The position numbers were made by a program, and so were the translations under genes. Of a stretch of 64,000 bases of DNA, positions 44,463 to 55,848 are shown in pieces; the stretch's first letter is position 1, and every line of letters starts with the position of its first letter. The notes under the pieces were generated by a model. The model did not search any database. It was not told the origin of the DNA and saw only the letters and a program-made list of their open reading frames with translations. Origin of the DNA: Glycine soja (Eukaryota > Streptophyta > Magnoliopsida > Fabales > Fabaceae); assembly GCF_004193775.1 (NCBI RefSeq), contig NC_041016.1:39106547-39170546 (forward strand). Reading direction: 5' to 3'.

Positions 44463-46570
44463 GGATGACAAAAGGTGCAGAATGACCATAATTTGTCTCT
44501 GTGTGCCATCCGACTCGATCGTCTCCGGATGGCGAAAAGGTGCGGAATGACCATAATTTTTCTTCGCATGTCATCGGGCTCGCCGCCTCAAGATGACAAA
44601 AGGCGCAGAATGACCATAATTTGTCTCTGCGTGCCATCAGACACGATCGTCTCCGGATGGCGAAAAGGTGCGGAATGACCATAATTTGTCTCCGCATGTC
44701 ATCGGGCTCGCCGCCTCTGGATGAAAAAAGGCGCAAAATGACCATAATTTGTCTCTGTGTGCCATCGGACACGATCGTCTCCGGATGGCGAAAAGATGCG
44801 AAATGACCATAATTTGTCTCTGCATGTCATCGGGCTCACCGCCTCTGGATGGCAAAAAGGTGTGCGGAATGACCATAATTTTTCTCCGCATGTCATCGGG
44901 CTCGCTGCCTTTGGATGAAAAAAGGAGCAGAATAACCATAATTTGTCTCAGTGTGCCATCGGACACGATCATCTCTGGATGGCGAAAAGGTGCGGAATGA
45001 CCATAATTTGTCTCCGCATGTCATTGGGCTCGCCGCCACTGGATGACAAAAGGTGCAGAATAACCATAGTTTGTCTCTGCGTGCCATCGGACACGATCGT
45101 CTCCAAATGGCGAAGAGGTTCGGAATGACCATAATTTGTCTCCGCATGTCATTGGGGTCGCCGCCTCTGGATGGCAAAATGGTGTGCGGAATGACCATAA
45201 TTTGTCTCCGCAATCATCGGGCTCGCCGTCTTTGGATGACAAAATGTGCAGAATGACCATAGTTTGTCTCTGCGTGCCATCGGACACGATCGTCTCCAAA
45301 TGGCGAAGAGGTGCGGAATGACCATAATTTGTCTCCGCATGTCATCGGGCTCACCGCCTCTAGATGAAAAAAGGATCAGAATGACCATAATTTGTCTCTG
45401 CGTGCCATCGGACACGATCGTCTCCGGATGGCGAAAAGGTGCAGAATGACCATAGTTTGTCTCCGCATGTCATTGGGCTCGCCGCCTCTGGATGACAAAA
45501 GGTGCAGAATAACCATAGTTTGTCTTTGCGTGCCATCGGACACGATCGTCTCCAAATGGCGAAGAGGTTCGGAATGACCATAATTTGTCTCCGCATGTCA
45601 TTGGGGTCGCCGCCTCTGGATGGCAAAATGGTGTGCGGAATGACCATAATTTGTCTCCGCAATCATCGGGCTCGCCGCCTTTGGATGACAAAAGGCGCAG
45701 AATGACCATAATTTGTCTCTGCGTGCCATCAGACACGATCGTCTCCGGATGGCGAAAAGGTGCGGAATGACCATAATTTGTCTCCGCATGTCATCGGTCT
45801 CACCGCCTCTGGATGACAAAAGACGCAAAATGACCATAATTTGTCTCTGTGTGCCATTGGACACGATCGTCTCCGGATGGTGAAAAGGTATGAAATGACC
45901 ATAATTTGTCTCCGCATGTCATCGGGCTTGCCGCCTCTGGATGACCAAAAGGTGTGCGAAATGACCATAATTTGTCTTTGCATGTCATCGGGCTCGCCGC
46001 CTCTGGATGTTAAAAGGCGTAGAATGACCATAACTTGTTTCTGCGTGCCATCGAACATGATCGTCTCCGGATGGCAAAAAGGTACGGAATGACCATAATT
46101 TGTCTCTGCATGTCATTGGGCTCGCCTCCTCTGGATGACAAAATGTGCAGAATGACCATAGTTTGTCTCTGCGTGCCATCGGACATGATCATCTCCAAAT
46201 GGAGAAGAGGTGCGGAATGACCATAATTTGTCTTCACATGTCATCGGGCTCGCCGTCTCTGGATGGCAAAAAGGTTTGCGGAATGACCATAATTTGCCTC
46301 CGCATGTCATCGGGCTCACCGACTTTGGATGACAAAAGGCACAAAATGACCATAATTTGTCTCTGCGTGGCATCGGACACGATTGTCTTCGGATGGCGAA
46401 AAGGTGCGGAATGACCATAATTTGTCGCCGCATGTCATCGGGCTCGCCGCCTCTGGATGACAAAAGGCGCAAAATTACCATAATTTGTCTCTGCGTGCCA
46501 TCGGACTCGATCGTCTCTGGATGGCAAAAAGGTGTGTGGAATGACCATAATTTGTCTCCACATGTCACAT
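44463..46570 (-). repeat. 64-bp tandem array in the 3' UTR (about 33 units)
   Basis: Two alternating 64-bp unit types. Type A begins GGATGGCGAAAAGGTGCGG and ends TCGGGCTCGCCGCCTCT. Type B begins GGATGACAAAAGGCGCAG and ends GACACGATCGTCTCC. Both share AATGACCATAATTTGTCTC. The basic A+B period is 128 bp (ggatgg at 44527, 44655, 44783). A longer repeat of 449 bp (about seven units) links 45041 and 45490, with a shared diagnostic deletion (CCGCAATCATCGGGCTCG). All the open frames across the array come from the repeat and are not genes. Confidence 0.95.
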
Positions 46571-48221
46571 GACCTCAGGGTCAGTATGACAGAGATTGTG
46601 GGGCGGCCAACAAAAGCGAGGCTCTTGCTCCTACATATCCTCAATGAGGAACTCAGACCTACATAGTTCTGGATAACTGTGAGACTAAAATAGTCTGGGT
46701 GTTTTCTTCACTAAAAATGCGAACATGCTTTAGTAAAGAGACAAAACTTCCAACTGATCAGAGCAACATATGCTTTTCGGATGAAAAACAATGTGTCTAC
46801 CGGGGAAGGAGAGTATGCTGATGAAATATTCTCATAACCATAAATGAGATTTTGGACGTTAGCATTTCGCTTCTAAATGACCATTTAAAGGAAACACTGG
46901 GTTCAACAAAAATAGAAGAAAATCACTCAAAGTGTATCAATCTCACACGGGTAACTGTTTCATCCTAATTCCGAACCATAGATATGTCATGAATTGATTT
47001 TGCAAATCATTTCCTATCAAATCAAAGATTACATGCGGGACCATGGATCAATAGGACTTTTCCTTGGGAATTTTGGTTTAAGTGTTCTTGGCCTTTTCCT
47101 TTTCTGCTTTGTTTAGTGAGGTGAACAAGCCACCGACACACAGGATTTTGGTTGGCAATCAAAGGGAGAGGACCACTTTAGGTCGTGATTTCCTTTCTTT
47201 TCTTGTTTACTTGGTGGCAATTTTGTATTGTTCAGATATTGTCTAGTCCAAAGACCTTTCTACATATTTCTTCTGTTTTCTTCCGATCCTTGATCGGGAA
47301 TTTTCTTTCTTTTGTGTTTTTGCTTTCTCCCGCTCTTTGATTGGGAATTTTCTCTTTTCGCTTTCTTCCGATTCTTTGATCGGGAACCTTCTTTTCTTTG
47401 TTTTCTTCTGAGGGCAAGGTATATGGTAAGTTGGGATTTTGGCTCAAGGCTTTGGGGAAAAGGGGATGTCCCACATTATATCCATGATACACATGCAACA
47501 ACGATGATTTGGAAATTTTATGCAAAACTAGTCATGCATGCACCCATGTGGACACTCAAGTGTCAAATTTTTATGATCGTGTGATGCTAGGGCTCATGGT
47601 TCATTTTCTCTATTTAAGTCAACCCAATGCTTCCAAAACATGTTCTTTTATCAATTTATGCATTCATCCGTGTCCATTTTGGGTGTTCGGGAAAATTTTC
47701 ACAGCATTCACCCTTCAAGTGTATACACATTTTTTTAGAAAATGATTATGATCATTGAAAATTTGCAAAGAAAAGCTGGAAATTATCTCCTTTCAAAAGC
47801 ATGTAGTTTTTTTTTTAGCTAGACAACTTATTATTCATTTTTCCTTTTTTCTTTCTTTTTCTTTTTCTTCTTTCCCCTTTTTTTTCTTCTTCTTTCCTTG
47901 TTTAAGTTATTATCATTTGTTCATTTCCTCTCTCTCCTTTTTTCTTTTTCTCTCTGAAAAGGTCGTGCGGACGAGGGCACACACTACCTACTTACGTCTA
48001 ACCACAAGGTAAACAAAAAAAACCGCACGAAATGATAAGTCGCAAAAAAAACGGTGACGAAATAACTGAGAGCCATAACGCCAAATTCTAACAGAAACAA
48101 TAAAAATAATAACAGCAACGTTAGTAACCATATAGACAATAACAGAAAACAGTAATGTCAATAGCAATATAGATAATAACAGAAAACAGTAATGTCAATA
48201 ACAAAAGTGTGGTGACCTCGG
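46571..48221 (-). other. 3' UTR of Ogre-like element
   Basis: Non-coding. 46600-46690 resembles part of the LTR (GCTCCTACATATCCTCAA and TCAGACCTACATAGTTCT). 47270-47410 has three copies of TTGATCGGGAATTTTCTTTC-like units. 47820-47960 is a long pyrimidine tract. 48110-48200 has two copies of a 45-bp unit containing AGATAATAACAGAAAACAGT. Confidence 0.6.
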
Positions 48222-49487
48222 TCACATGGCTCCGCTTCCTCCCAAGAAACCGAGCAAGTTAGTCATTTCTTCATCCATACGGGCCTACTCTGCCTCATCG
48301 GGGGATCCTGCGGGCTCCTCCCCTGCCTGGGCCTCAGGCCAGTCTCCGGGCCATGCGACCTCAGCCCCAAACTGCTCTGGAGTAGGGCATGCAAAAGGAG
48401 CGAAACCCTGCTCCTACTAATTGAGGTTGAATCGGTAGAGACACTCATGTATCTACACCTGCCCCCAGTGGTTGGCCGCCTGCTGGCAAACCAAGTGCTG
48501 TAGATAACGCTCCATGCCTAGTGATCCAGCGGGATCGGCCTGATGAGGTGGTGGCGGTGCGTCTGCGGCCTGATGTGCATCACCTTGCGCCTGCCTAGGT
48601 GTGCAGTACTTCTTGATGAAGGCCCGGGTGATCGGCGGTCGGATCACCTTACTGGGGGTGACGGGAGCCCCAAATGACTGGCAGAGGCCCGTGATCAATG
48701 CCGGAAACCCCAGGGCCCTGTTAGACTTATCCGGGTCCAAAGGGTGTCTGGTGGGTGGCATACCTGCAAACAAATAGATGGCGTCAGCAATCACCTGGGC
48801 CATGTGGACGCTCATCCGTGTAAGGATGGCATACACCAGCTGGCACTTAGGCAGAGGGAGATCAGAGTTATGATCGCTAGGCAAGACATTGCTGAGCAGC
48901 ATTGTCATCCACGTCTGGGTCAAAGTGGTCATGCTGGTGCGCCTGATCCTCACCTGCCTCCCTGCAGCGGTTCGGGCGAAATCCTGCCCCGGTGTGCATA
49001 ACAGCTGGGCAATGGCCTCCTCGTCGAACCCATCGACCCTGTTCCTCCTCTAGCCAAACTCACACTGCTGGCCTTCCTCCAAAACTAGCGGGTCACCCAG
49101 GAACTGACTGAGAGCATCTGCGTTAAAGGGAATCCACTGACCCCTCACCCATAAACGCATGTCTCGCACTCCCTCCTCTGTGGGCCAAACATTAGCATAG
49201 AACTCCAGGACTATCTCAGGGTCAAACTTAGCCATGGGAGTCACCAGCGACGTCCAATGTCTACGAGCTATCTCCTCTTGAAAGTCCTTATACTCATCCT
49301 CCATGAGCTGGACGTGCCTCTCTCTGTGGGACGACCATCCTTTGATGGCCTCGAAGCGCTGTAGGTGCTCGGCGCTCCGGAAACGGTGACTATCAAACTC
49401 AGGGGTGGCACTGGACCCTTCCGTTGCGGCGTCTCTTCTAGACCTCTTCGTGGAAAGCTTTTTCGGAGCCATTTCCTGCGAAGACAA
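48222..49487 (-). pseudogene. Accessory ORF downstream of pol, putative plant transposon protein family
   Basis: A frame of about 422 codons, start ATG 49487 (or the Met at 49472, MAPKKLSTKRSRRD), end TGA at 48222. The function is unknown. Features: basic start; HWTSLVTPMAKFDPEIVLEF; FYANVWP; LWVRGQWIPFNADALSQFLG; then MLLSNVLPSDHNSDLPLPK, CQLVYAILTRMSVHMAQVIA, ALGFPALITGLCQSFGAPVT; a Pro/Ala/His-rich linker; a short helical segment MERYLQHLVCQQAANHW; and an acidic tail. The order and key residues parallel the copia ORF at 22176-23314. In-frame TAG codons lie at 49050-49052, 48453-48455, about 48418-48423 and about 48291, all explicable as CAG or CAA turned to TAG, so the copy is dead. It lies 1.9 kb after integrase on the same strand. 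Confidence 0.75.
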
Positions 49488-50653
49488 ACGTTTGGAAAGT
49501 CAATTTACAAGGAAGTGTCATTTTAAGGGCCAACCAAGTAAAAATGGCATACAACTGCTTCCAACACCAACATCAATTTAAATTTAGGGAAAACTCACAT
49601 ACATACTTTTATAATCATACATGCACGCAAGATGCTCCGTTACCTAAAAACTATACTCATGCACATTCAAAGCATTCTGCTACCCAAATTACATACATGC
49701 ATTTCTTTGCTAAACTTATACACATGCATACTTGAAGTATTTTTGCTACCCAAAGATCATATACACGCATGTCTTTGCTAAACTTGTACACATGCATATT
49801 CAAAGAATCTTTGCTACCAAAAAAATTACATTTCATGCGTATTCAAGTATCTTGCTACTCAAATTACATTTCAATTCAACAAGGTTTTTGGTGAGGTATC
49901 TTTTTGCTATCTATATGCAACATACATATATCTTGTGAGGTATTTTGCCACCTACTCTACATCTATATGTGCATGATGAACAACATTCTCAAACATCTAG
50001 GTGTAAAGCAAACATCATGGTGCAGCCTAAAAATCGATTGCTGGCCTAAAGGGAAATCCCTATCACAATGCTTTCATTTTCATGCTTTCTTGCACTCAAA
50101 ACCAAAGGCTTGGATTCCTAGGTCTAAGTCCTTAATTTGGGCATTTATTCTAACCTCTACAAGCTGTCCATATACACACAAATCAGCCCCACAATCCAAA
50201 GTTCACAAAACCATGCCCAAATTCCGTTGAGGCATTTCACCGAGCACTTGGTAGGCACACTTTTGGGTACCAATAACAAGGGAATAGGGGCAATGTGGCT
50301 TGCCCTATCATTTCAGACCACAACCTAGGCCTAAGGCCATCCCCTACAACCCCATAAATAAAAGAAACAAAGCATAAATTTTCCCCAAATTGTCTCACGG
50401 AATTGGTCAAATTATGTACCATTCAAAGCATAAAAGGCATCAATGGAAAGCTAGAAACCAAAGGGTAGTGCACTTACTTGTATGGAGTGACCAAAAACAC
50501 TAAGAATGGAAGAAAAAGCGCAAAAATGGTGGCCTAGGGGCAAAAATCTGCAAATCCCGTGGGTGTTTGCGTTTTTTGAATGAGGGAGGAGAGAAACTCC
50601 CCCTCCTTCGTTTTTATGTTTCCAGGTGCAGGGGTGCTCGCCCAGGCGAGCCA

Positions 50654-50719
<66 letters not shown>

Positions 50720-51394
50720 TTTTTGGGAAGACACAGGTATGCACTCTCTATGGGTCGCTGTTCGCTTACTCGAACCCCCCCTTAAGGTAGATTAGGCATC
50801 CGACATTTACTTTAAAGACACACCGGTAATAATTACTGGGAATTTAAAGGATACTAGGCTGCCTCCCAGCTGCGCTTTCCGCTTGTCCAGAGCTGGGCAT
50901 GGGACGACGATCTATCGATCGTGATCCTAGCCTCTACTTGCGTCCGTCCCTAAGTACCTGAAAGCAGGAAATGACATTGCGCAACAAACTGTGGTCGCGT
51001 TACCGTTTACCTTGATTGGTTTCTGCCTTTGGATCCGGCCCGACATTTGACCATTGCCTAAGACAATTCTGCTCCAGTCATAAGATAACAAAATATGCAT
51101 GTGTATGCGTATGCATGAGCATTTTCAAATGCAACAATCTTTTTAGTGAAAGCTGGTCAAGTTTAGTTTTAATTAAGCGCTTGGGGCATCCCATGGACTG
51201 AGCAAAAAGGCTTAGGTTATCAAATTCTGGACATAGTTTGAAACACAAAGTGAGTACCGGAACCTCAATCCCATGTTCTTTTCTTTTAAAAACTGCGATG
51301 AGAAATTACAGAGGACAGGAATCCCTGGGGGAAACCAAGAAGGACACACAAAAAATAAAAGAACATGCAACGACTTCCTCAATGGCCCCAGATC
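49488..51394 (-). other. Spacer between integrase and accessory ORF
   Basis: Non-coding, about 1.9 kb. 49590-49900 has repeats of CATACATGCA and TTTGCTAAACTTATACACATGC. 50659-50701 is (TA)n followed by poly(T) to 50724. 50633-50650 is an inverted repeat GCTCGCCCAGGCGAGC that also occurs in the Ogre LTRs. It may hold a promoter for the accessory ORF, but I see no convincing TATA box near 49500-49700. Confidence 0.5.
50659..50724 (+). repeat. (TA)n followed by poly(T)
   Basis: About 43 bp of TA repeats and 23 T. Simple sequence. Confidence 0.95.
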
Positions 51395-53555
51395 CTAAGC
51401 GTAGTACCGCTTGACAACATCGGAGTTCACGGGTGAAGGTAGCTCCTCGCCATCCATGTTGGTGAGCACCAGGGCCCCTCCGGAGAAAGCCCTTTTTACA
51501 ATGAAAGGCCTTTCGTAGTTCGGGGCCCACTTCCCTCTGTTGTCTTTCAGAGCTTGGGAGACTTTCTTCAACACCAAGTCCCCTTCGCTGAACCGGTGCG
51601 TATGTACCTTCTTGTCAAAAGCGTTCTTCACTCGTTTCTGATATAAACGCCCATGACTCATGGCGGCCAAACACTTGCCTTCTATGAGATTAAGCTAATC
51701 GAAACGTGCTTGGGCCCATTTCGATTCCTTTAATCTGGATTCCGCCAAGATTCTTAATGAAGGGACTTCCATCTCAAACGGTAGCACAACCTCCATTCCA
51801 TATACCAATGAGAACGGTGTTGCGCCGGTTGACGTGCACATTGAGGTTCGGTAACCGTGTAACGCGAATGGGAGCATCTCATGCCAATCTTTGTATGACA
51901 CGGTCATCTTCTGGATAATCTTCTTGATATTTTTATTGGCTGCCTCCACGGCTCCGTTCATCTTTGGTCGGTAGGGCATGGAATTGTGATGTTGGATCTT
52001 AAACTCCTCGCACATTTCCCCCATCATCTTGTTATTCAAATTGGTGTCGTTGTCCATGATAATCTTCCTTGGCAAACCATATCGGCAGATGATTTCCCTC
52101 TTAATGAACCTGACCACCGCACTCCTGGTGACGCTAGCGTACGACGCGGCTTCGACCCACTTAGTGAAGTAATCGATTGCCACTAGGATGAAACGATGTC
52201 CATTTGTAGCTTTGGGTTCTATGGCCCTAATCACATCTATTCCCCACATGGAAAACAGCCACGGCGCGGCCAAAACATCTAGCTCTGGGAATGTCTGGCA
52301 TTTGTGACATTTCCTCACATGGAGACAACAATCGCTCTCCATGGTGAGCCAATAGTAACCTTCCCTTAAGATCTTTCTAGTCATGGCGTGCCCATTAGCG
52401 TGAGTACCAAAATAGCCCTCATGGACCTCCCCCAGCATGTTTTCTGCTTCCTTAGCGTTCACACAACGTAGCAGAACCATGTCATGGTTTCTCTTGTATA
52501 GCATGCTTCCGCTCACGAAGAAGCCGGCCGCCAATCTCCTCAATGTCCTTTTGTCGTTGTCGAAAGCCTCCGGTGGGTACTCTTTGCTTTCAACGTATTG
52601 CTTGATATCGAAATACCAAGGTTTACCGTCCCGTTCCTCTTCCACCCGAAAACAATGTGTGAGTCTGCCACGACACCAGAATTCAATGTACGGTAGGTCC
52701 CCGTGGGGTGTTAGCTGGAACATGGACGCTAAAGTGGCAAGCGCATCTGCCATTTGATTTTCCTCTCTGGGAACGTGATGGAAGGAGATCTCATCAAAGA
52801 AACCAGTCAATTCCTACATATAGGCTTGGTAGGGTATCAGCTTGTGGTCTCTAGTTTCCCATTCCCCTCTCAGCTGGTGAATCACCAGTGCTGAGTCCCC
52901 GTACACCAAGAGTAGCTTGACATTGGAGTCAATTGCTGCCTGGACGGCCAGGGCACACGCTTCATACTCAGCCATATTGTTGGTGCAGTCGAACCCCAGC
53001 CTGGCTGTGAAAGTTATACATTGATTGTCTGGAGAGACTAATACTGCCCCAACGCCATGGCCTAGAACGTTTGACGCTCCATCAAACCACACGATCCACT
53101 TGTCCCGGTCCTCGTCTAGCTTTTCCTCAAACAAGGCCATGATGTCCTCATCCGGGAACTCGGGATGCATGGGTTGATAGTCGTTGAGAGGCTGCTGATC
53201 CAAATAATCTGCCAAGGTGCTTCCTTTTATTGCCTTTTGAGTGACGTAGACTACATTGAACTCGGATAGCAAAACCTGCCACCGGGCGATCCGTCCTATG
53301 AGAGTCGGCTTCTCAAAGATGTACTTAACCGGGTCCATCTTGGATATCAACCAGGTGGTATGGCTCAGCATGTATTGTCTTAGACGGTGGGACACCCAGA
53401 CTAAAGCACAACACGTTCTTTCAAGCAGGGAGTAGTTCATTTCACAGGCCGTGATCTTCGTACTCAAGTAGTAGTCAACGCGCTCTCTCTTCCTGGAATC
53501 GTCATGTTGCCCCAGCATACATCCCATCGACTCGTCCAAAATCGTCATATACAAG
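51395..53555 (-). pseudogene. pol part 3: RNase H, archaeal-type RNase H, integrase
   Basis: 53555-53300 holds the gypsy RNase H (LDESMGCMLGQHD, CEMNYSLLERTCCALVW, WLISKMDPVKYIFEKP). 53110-52815 holds the second, archaeal-type RNase H (WIVWFDGASNVLGHGVGAVL, CTNNMAEYEACALAVQAA, YGDSALVIHQLRGEWETR). 52810-51695 is integrase: zinc part HEGYFGTHANGHAMTRKIL and CHKCQTFPEL, core MWGIDVI, DYFTKWVEAA, IIMDNDTN (where DNG is usual) and NGAVEAANKNIKK. 51670-51395 is the integrase C-terminus ending VVKRYYA. In-frame TAG codons split the domains near 52811 and 51692. It is cut at 53555 by a solo copia LTR; RT continues at 55263. Confidence 0.9.
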
Positions 53556-55262
53556 TGTTGGATCGAGTGGCCTCAGAATAATTAAGAAGGGGGGTTGAAT
53601 TAATTATTCCAAAACCTTTACTAATTAAAAAATTACTCTTCTAAGGCTTTCCCTATGTTGTTAAGAGAATAAGGAGTAGAAGAGAAACTTAACAGAAAGT
53701 AAAAGCGGAAATTAAAATGCACAACGAAAAGTAAAAGAGTAGGGAAGAAGGAGACAAACACACAAGAGTTTTTATACTGGTTCGGCAACAACCCGTGCCT
53801 ACATCCAGTCCCCAAGTGACCTGTGGTCCTTGAGATTTCTTTCAACCTTGTAAAAATCCTTTTACAAGCAAAGATCCACAAGGGATGTACCCTCCCTTGT
53901 TCTCTTTGAAACCCTAGTGGATGTACCCTCCACTAGAACTGATCCACAAGAGATGTACCCTTTCTTGTTCTCAGTCAAACCCAAGTAGATGTACCCTCTA
54001 CTTGTACCACAAAGGATGTACCCTCCAATGTGTTAAGACAAAGATCTTAGGCTGTTAAACCTTTGATACTTTGTGAATGGGGATACAAAAGAATTCTCAG
54101 GCGGTTAGTCCTTTCAACACTTTTGTATAAGGGAATGGGAAGAATCAAAAGAATTCTCAAACTGTGTCATTTTGAATTCTTTGACAAGGGAGAAGGGAGA
54201 CACAAAAGAATTTAGGCGGTTAGTCCTTCGTTCTTTTGGAAAAGGGAGAAGAGAGACACAAAAAGAATTCAGCCGGTTAGTCCTTGGCAAATTCTTTTTG
54301 GCAGAGGGAGAAGAGAATGAAAAGATGAATAGCACAAGTTTTCAAGGTTTGGAAAACCAGAAAACTTTGGAAAGCTTTTGGCAAAAGAAAGAAGAAGAAG
54401 AAGTTCAAAGAGACTCAGAAATCAATTGGCAAAATTTTGTTGTCTAAAGAATGAATTAGAAAGATAGATTGGAAAAGTGTTCAAGATACTTGAAATGCAA
54501 AACAAAGCCTTGCCTTTATAGACTCTTCATGTCTGGTCAAGACAACCATTTAGAAGAGTTATAACTTTAAGAAAAACTGAAAACCAATTTGAAAAAGTCA
54601 AAAATCATGTGAAGAGTTACATCTTTTGATTTCATTCAGAAACAATCACTGGTAATCGATTACCAAATCAGTGTAATCGATTACACAAAGCTTTTATGTG
54701 AAAGGATGTGACTCTTCACTTTTGAATTTGAATTTCAACGTTCAAAGGCACTGGTAATCGATTACCAAAAAATTGTAATCGATTACAGCTTTTGAAATTA
54801 ATTGGAACGTTGTAAATTCAATTTGAAAACTTTTTCAAAACAATTTTGCTACTGGTAATCGATTACAACAATCTGGTAATCGATTACTAGAGAGTAAAAA
54901 CTCTTTGGTAAACATGTTTTGAGAAAAATCATGTGCTACTCAATTTTTGAGAAAAAATTTTCATACTTATCTTGATTAAGCCTTCTCTTGATTCTTGAAT
55001 CTTAAGTCTTGAATCTTGATCTTGATTCTTGAGATCTTGAACCTTGAATCTTGATTCTTGACTCTTAACTTTCCTCTTGAGTCTTGAATTCTTCTTCATT
55101 CTATCTTGAACTCTTGAATTGTTCTTGATTCACTTGAGTTGTTCTTTGATTGATCTTTGAGCTTTTTGTCATCACCTTTGTCATCATCTTTTGTTATCAT
55201 CATTGTTATCATCAAAACACCTTTGAATCACCTTTGACTCACCATGAAGCTTTGCTTCTACA
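53556..55262 (-). mobile_element. Solo Ty1/copia LTR inserted in pol
   Basis: 1707 bp, TGTTGGATCGAG to GCTTCTACA on the plus strand. The flanks are ACAAG (53551-53555) and GCAAG (55263-55267), a 5-bp duplication with one change. It is very similar to the LTR at 56691-58401. In element sense U3 has TAATCGATTA palindromes (54654-54890), then a TATA box (CTATAAAGG, about 54513), and the tail has the AACCCCCCTTCTTAA C-run. Confidence 0.9.
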
Positions 55263-55802
55263 GCAAGATGAGAGGCCTTCCGGGTACCGGTGGCATAAGC
55301 ACGGGAAGGTTCATGAGACACTGTTTGATCCTTCCAAACGCCTCTTGACAATTCTCGTTCCAATGGACGGATTGGTTTTTGCGCAAGACTTTGAACAATG
55401 GCTCACAAATAGCAGTGAGCTGTGATATGAATTTGGCAATATAGTTCAAACGCCCCAGGAAGCCTCGAACCTGCCTCTCGGTACGGGTTTATGGCATCTC
55501 AAGGATGGCTTTCACCTTTTCGGGGTCCACCTCTATCCCTTTCTGGCTTACGATGAAACCTAGCAATTTCCCTGACTTGACCCCGAAGGTGCACTTAGCG
55601 GGGCTTAACCTCAATTGATATTTCCTAAGCCTTTCGAACAATTTCCGCAAGTTAACAAGGTGTTCCTCCTCGGTCTTAGACTTGGCAATTATGTCGTCCA
55701 CATAGACCTCGATTTCTCGGTGCATCATATCGTGGAACAAAGCCACCATAGCCCGTTGATAAGTTGCCCCGGCGTTCTTGAGTCCAAAGGACATCACCTT
55801 AT
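55263..55802 (-). pseudogene. pol part 2: RT catalytic half
   Basis: 55797-55489 carries MSFGLKNAGATYQRAM, IEVYVDDIIAKS (the YVDD active-site motif), LRLSPAKCTFGVKSGKLLGF and VDPEKVKAILEMP, the palm and thumb of a Tat/Ogre RT. A stop at 55486-55488 precedes NYIAKFISQLT and FKVLRKNQSVHWNENCQEAF, the connection region, which ends GRPLIL at 55263. It is bounded on both sides by copia insertions that separate it from its neighbours in the same frame order. Confidence 0.9.
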
Positions 55803-55848
55803 TGTTGGATCGAGTGGCCTCAAAATAATTAAGAAGGGGGGGTTGAAT

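Noticed and set aside
44463..46570. CRISPR-like regular array
   Set aside because: Units are contiguous and similar over their whole length, with no unique spacers, and the setting is a plant retrotransposon.
44273..46644. Many overlapping open frames on both strands
   Set aside because: They are translations of the 64-bp tandem array. The unit length is not a multiple of three, so every frame opens in turn, and no protein motif appears.
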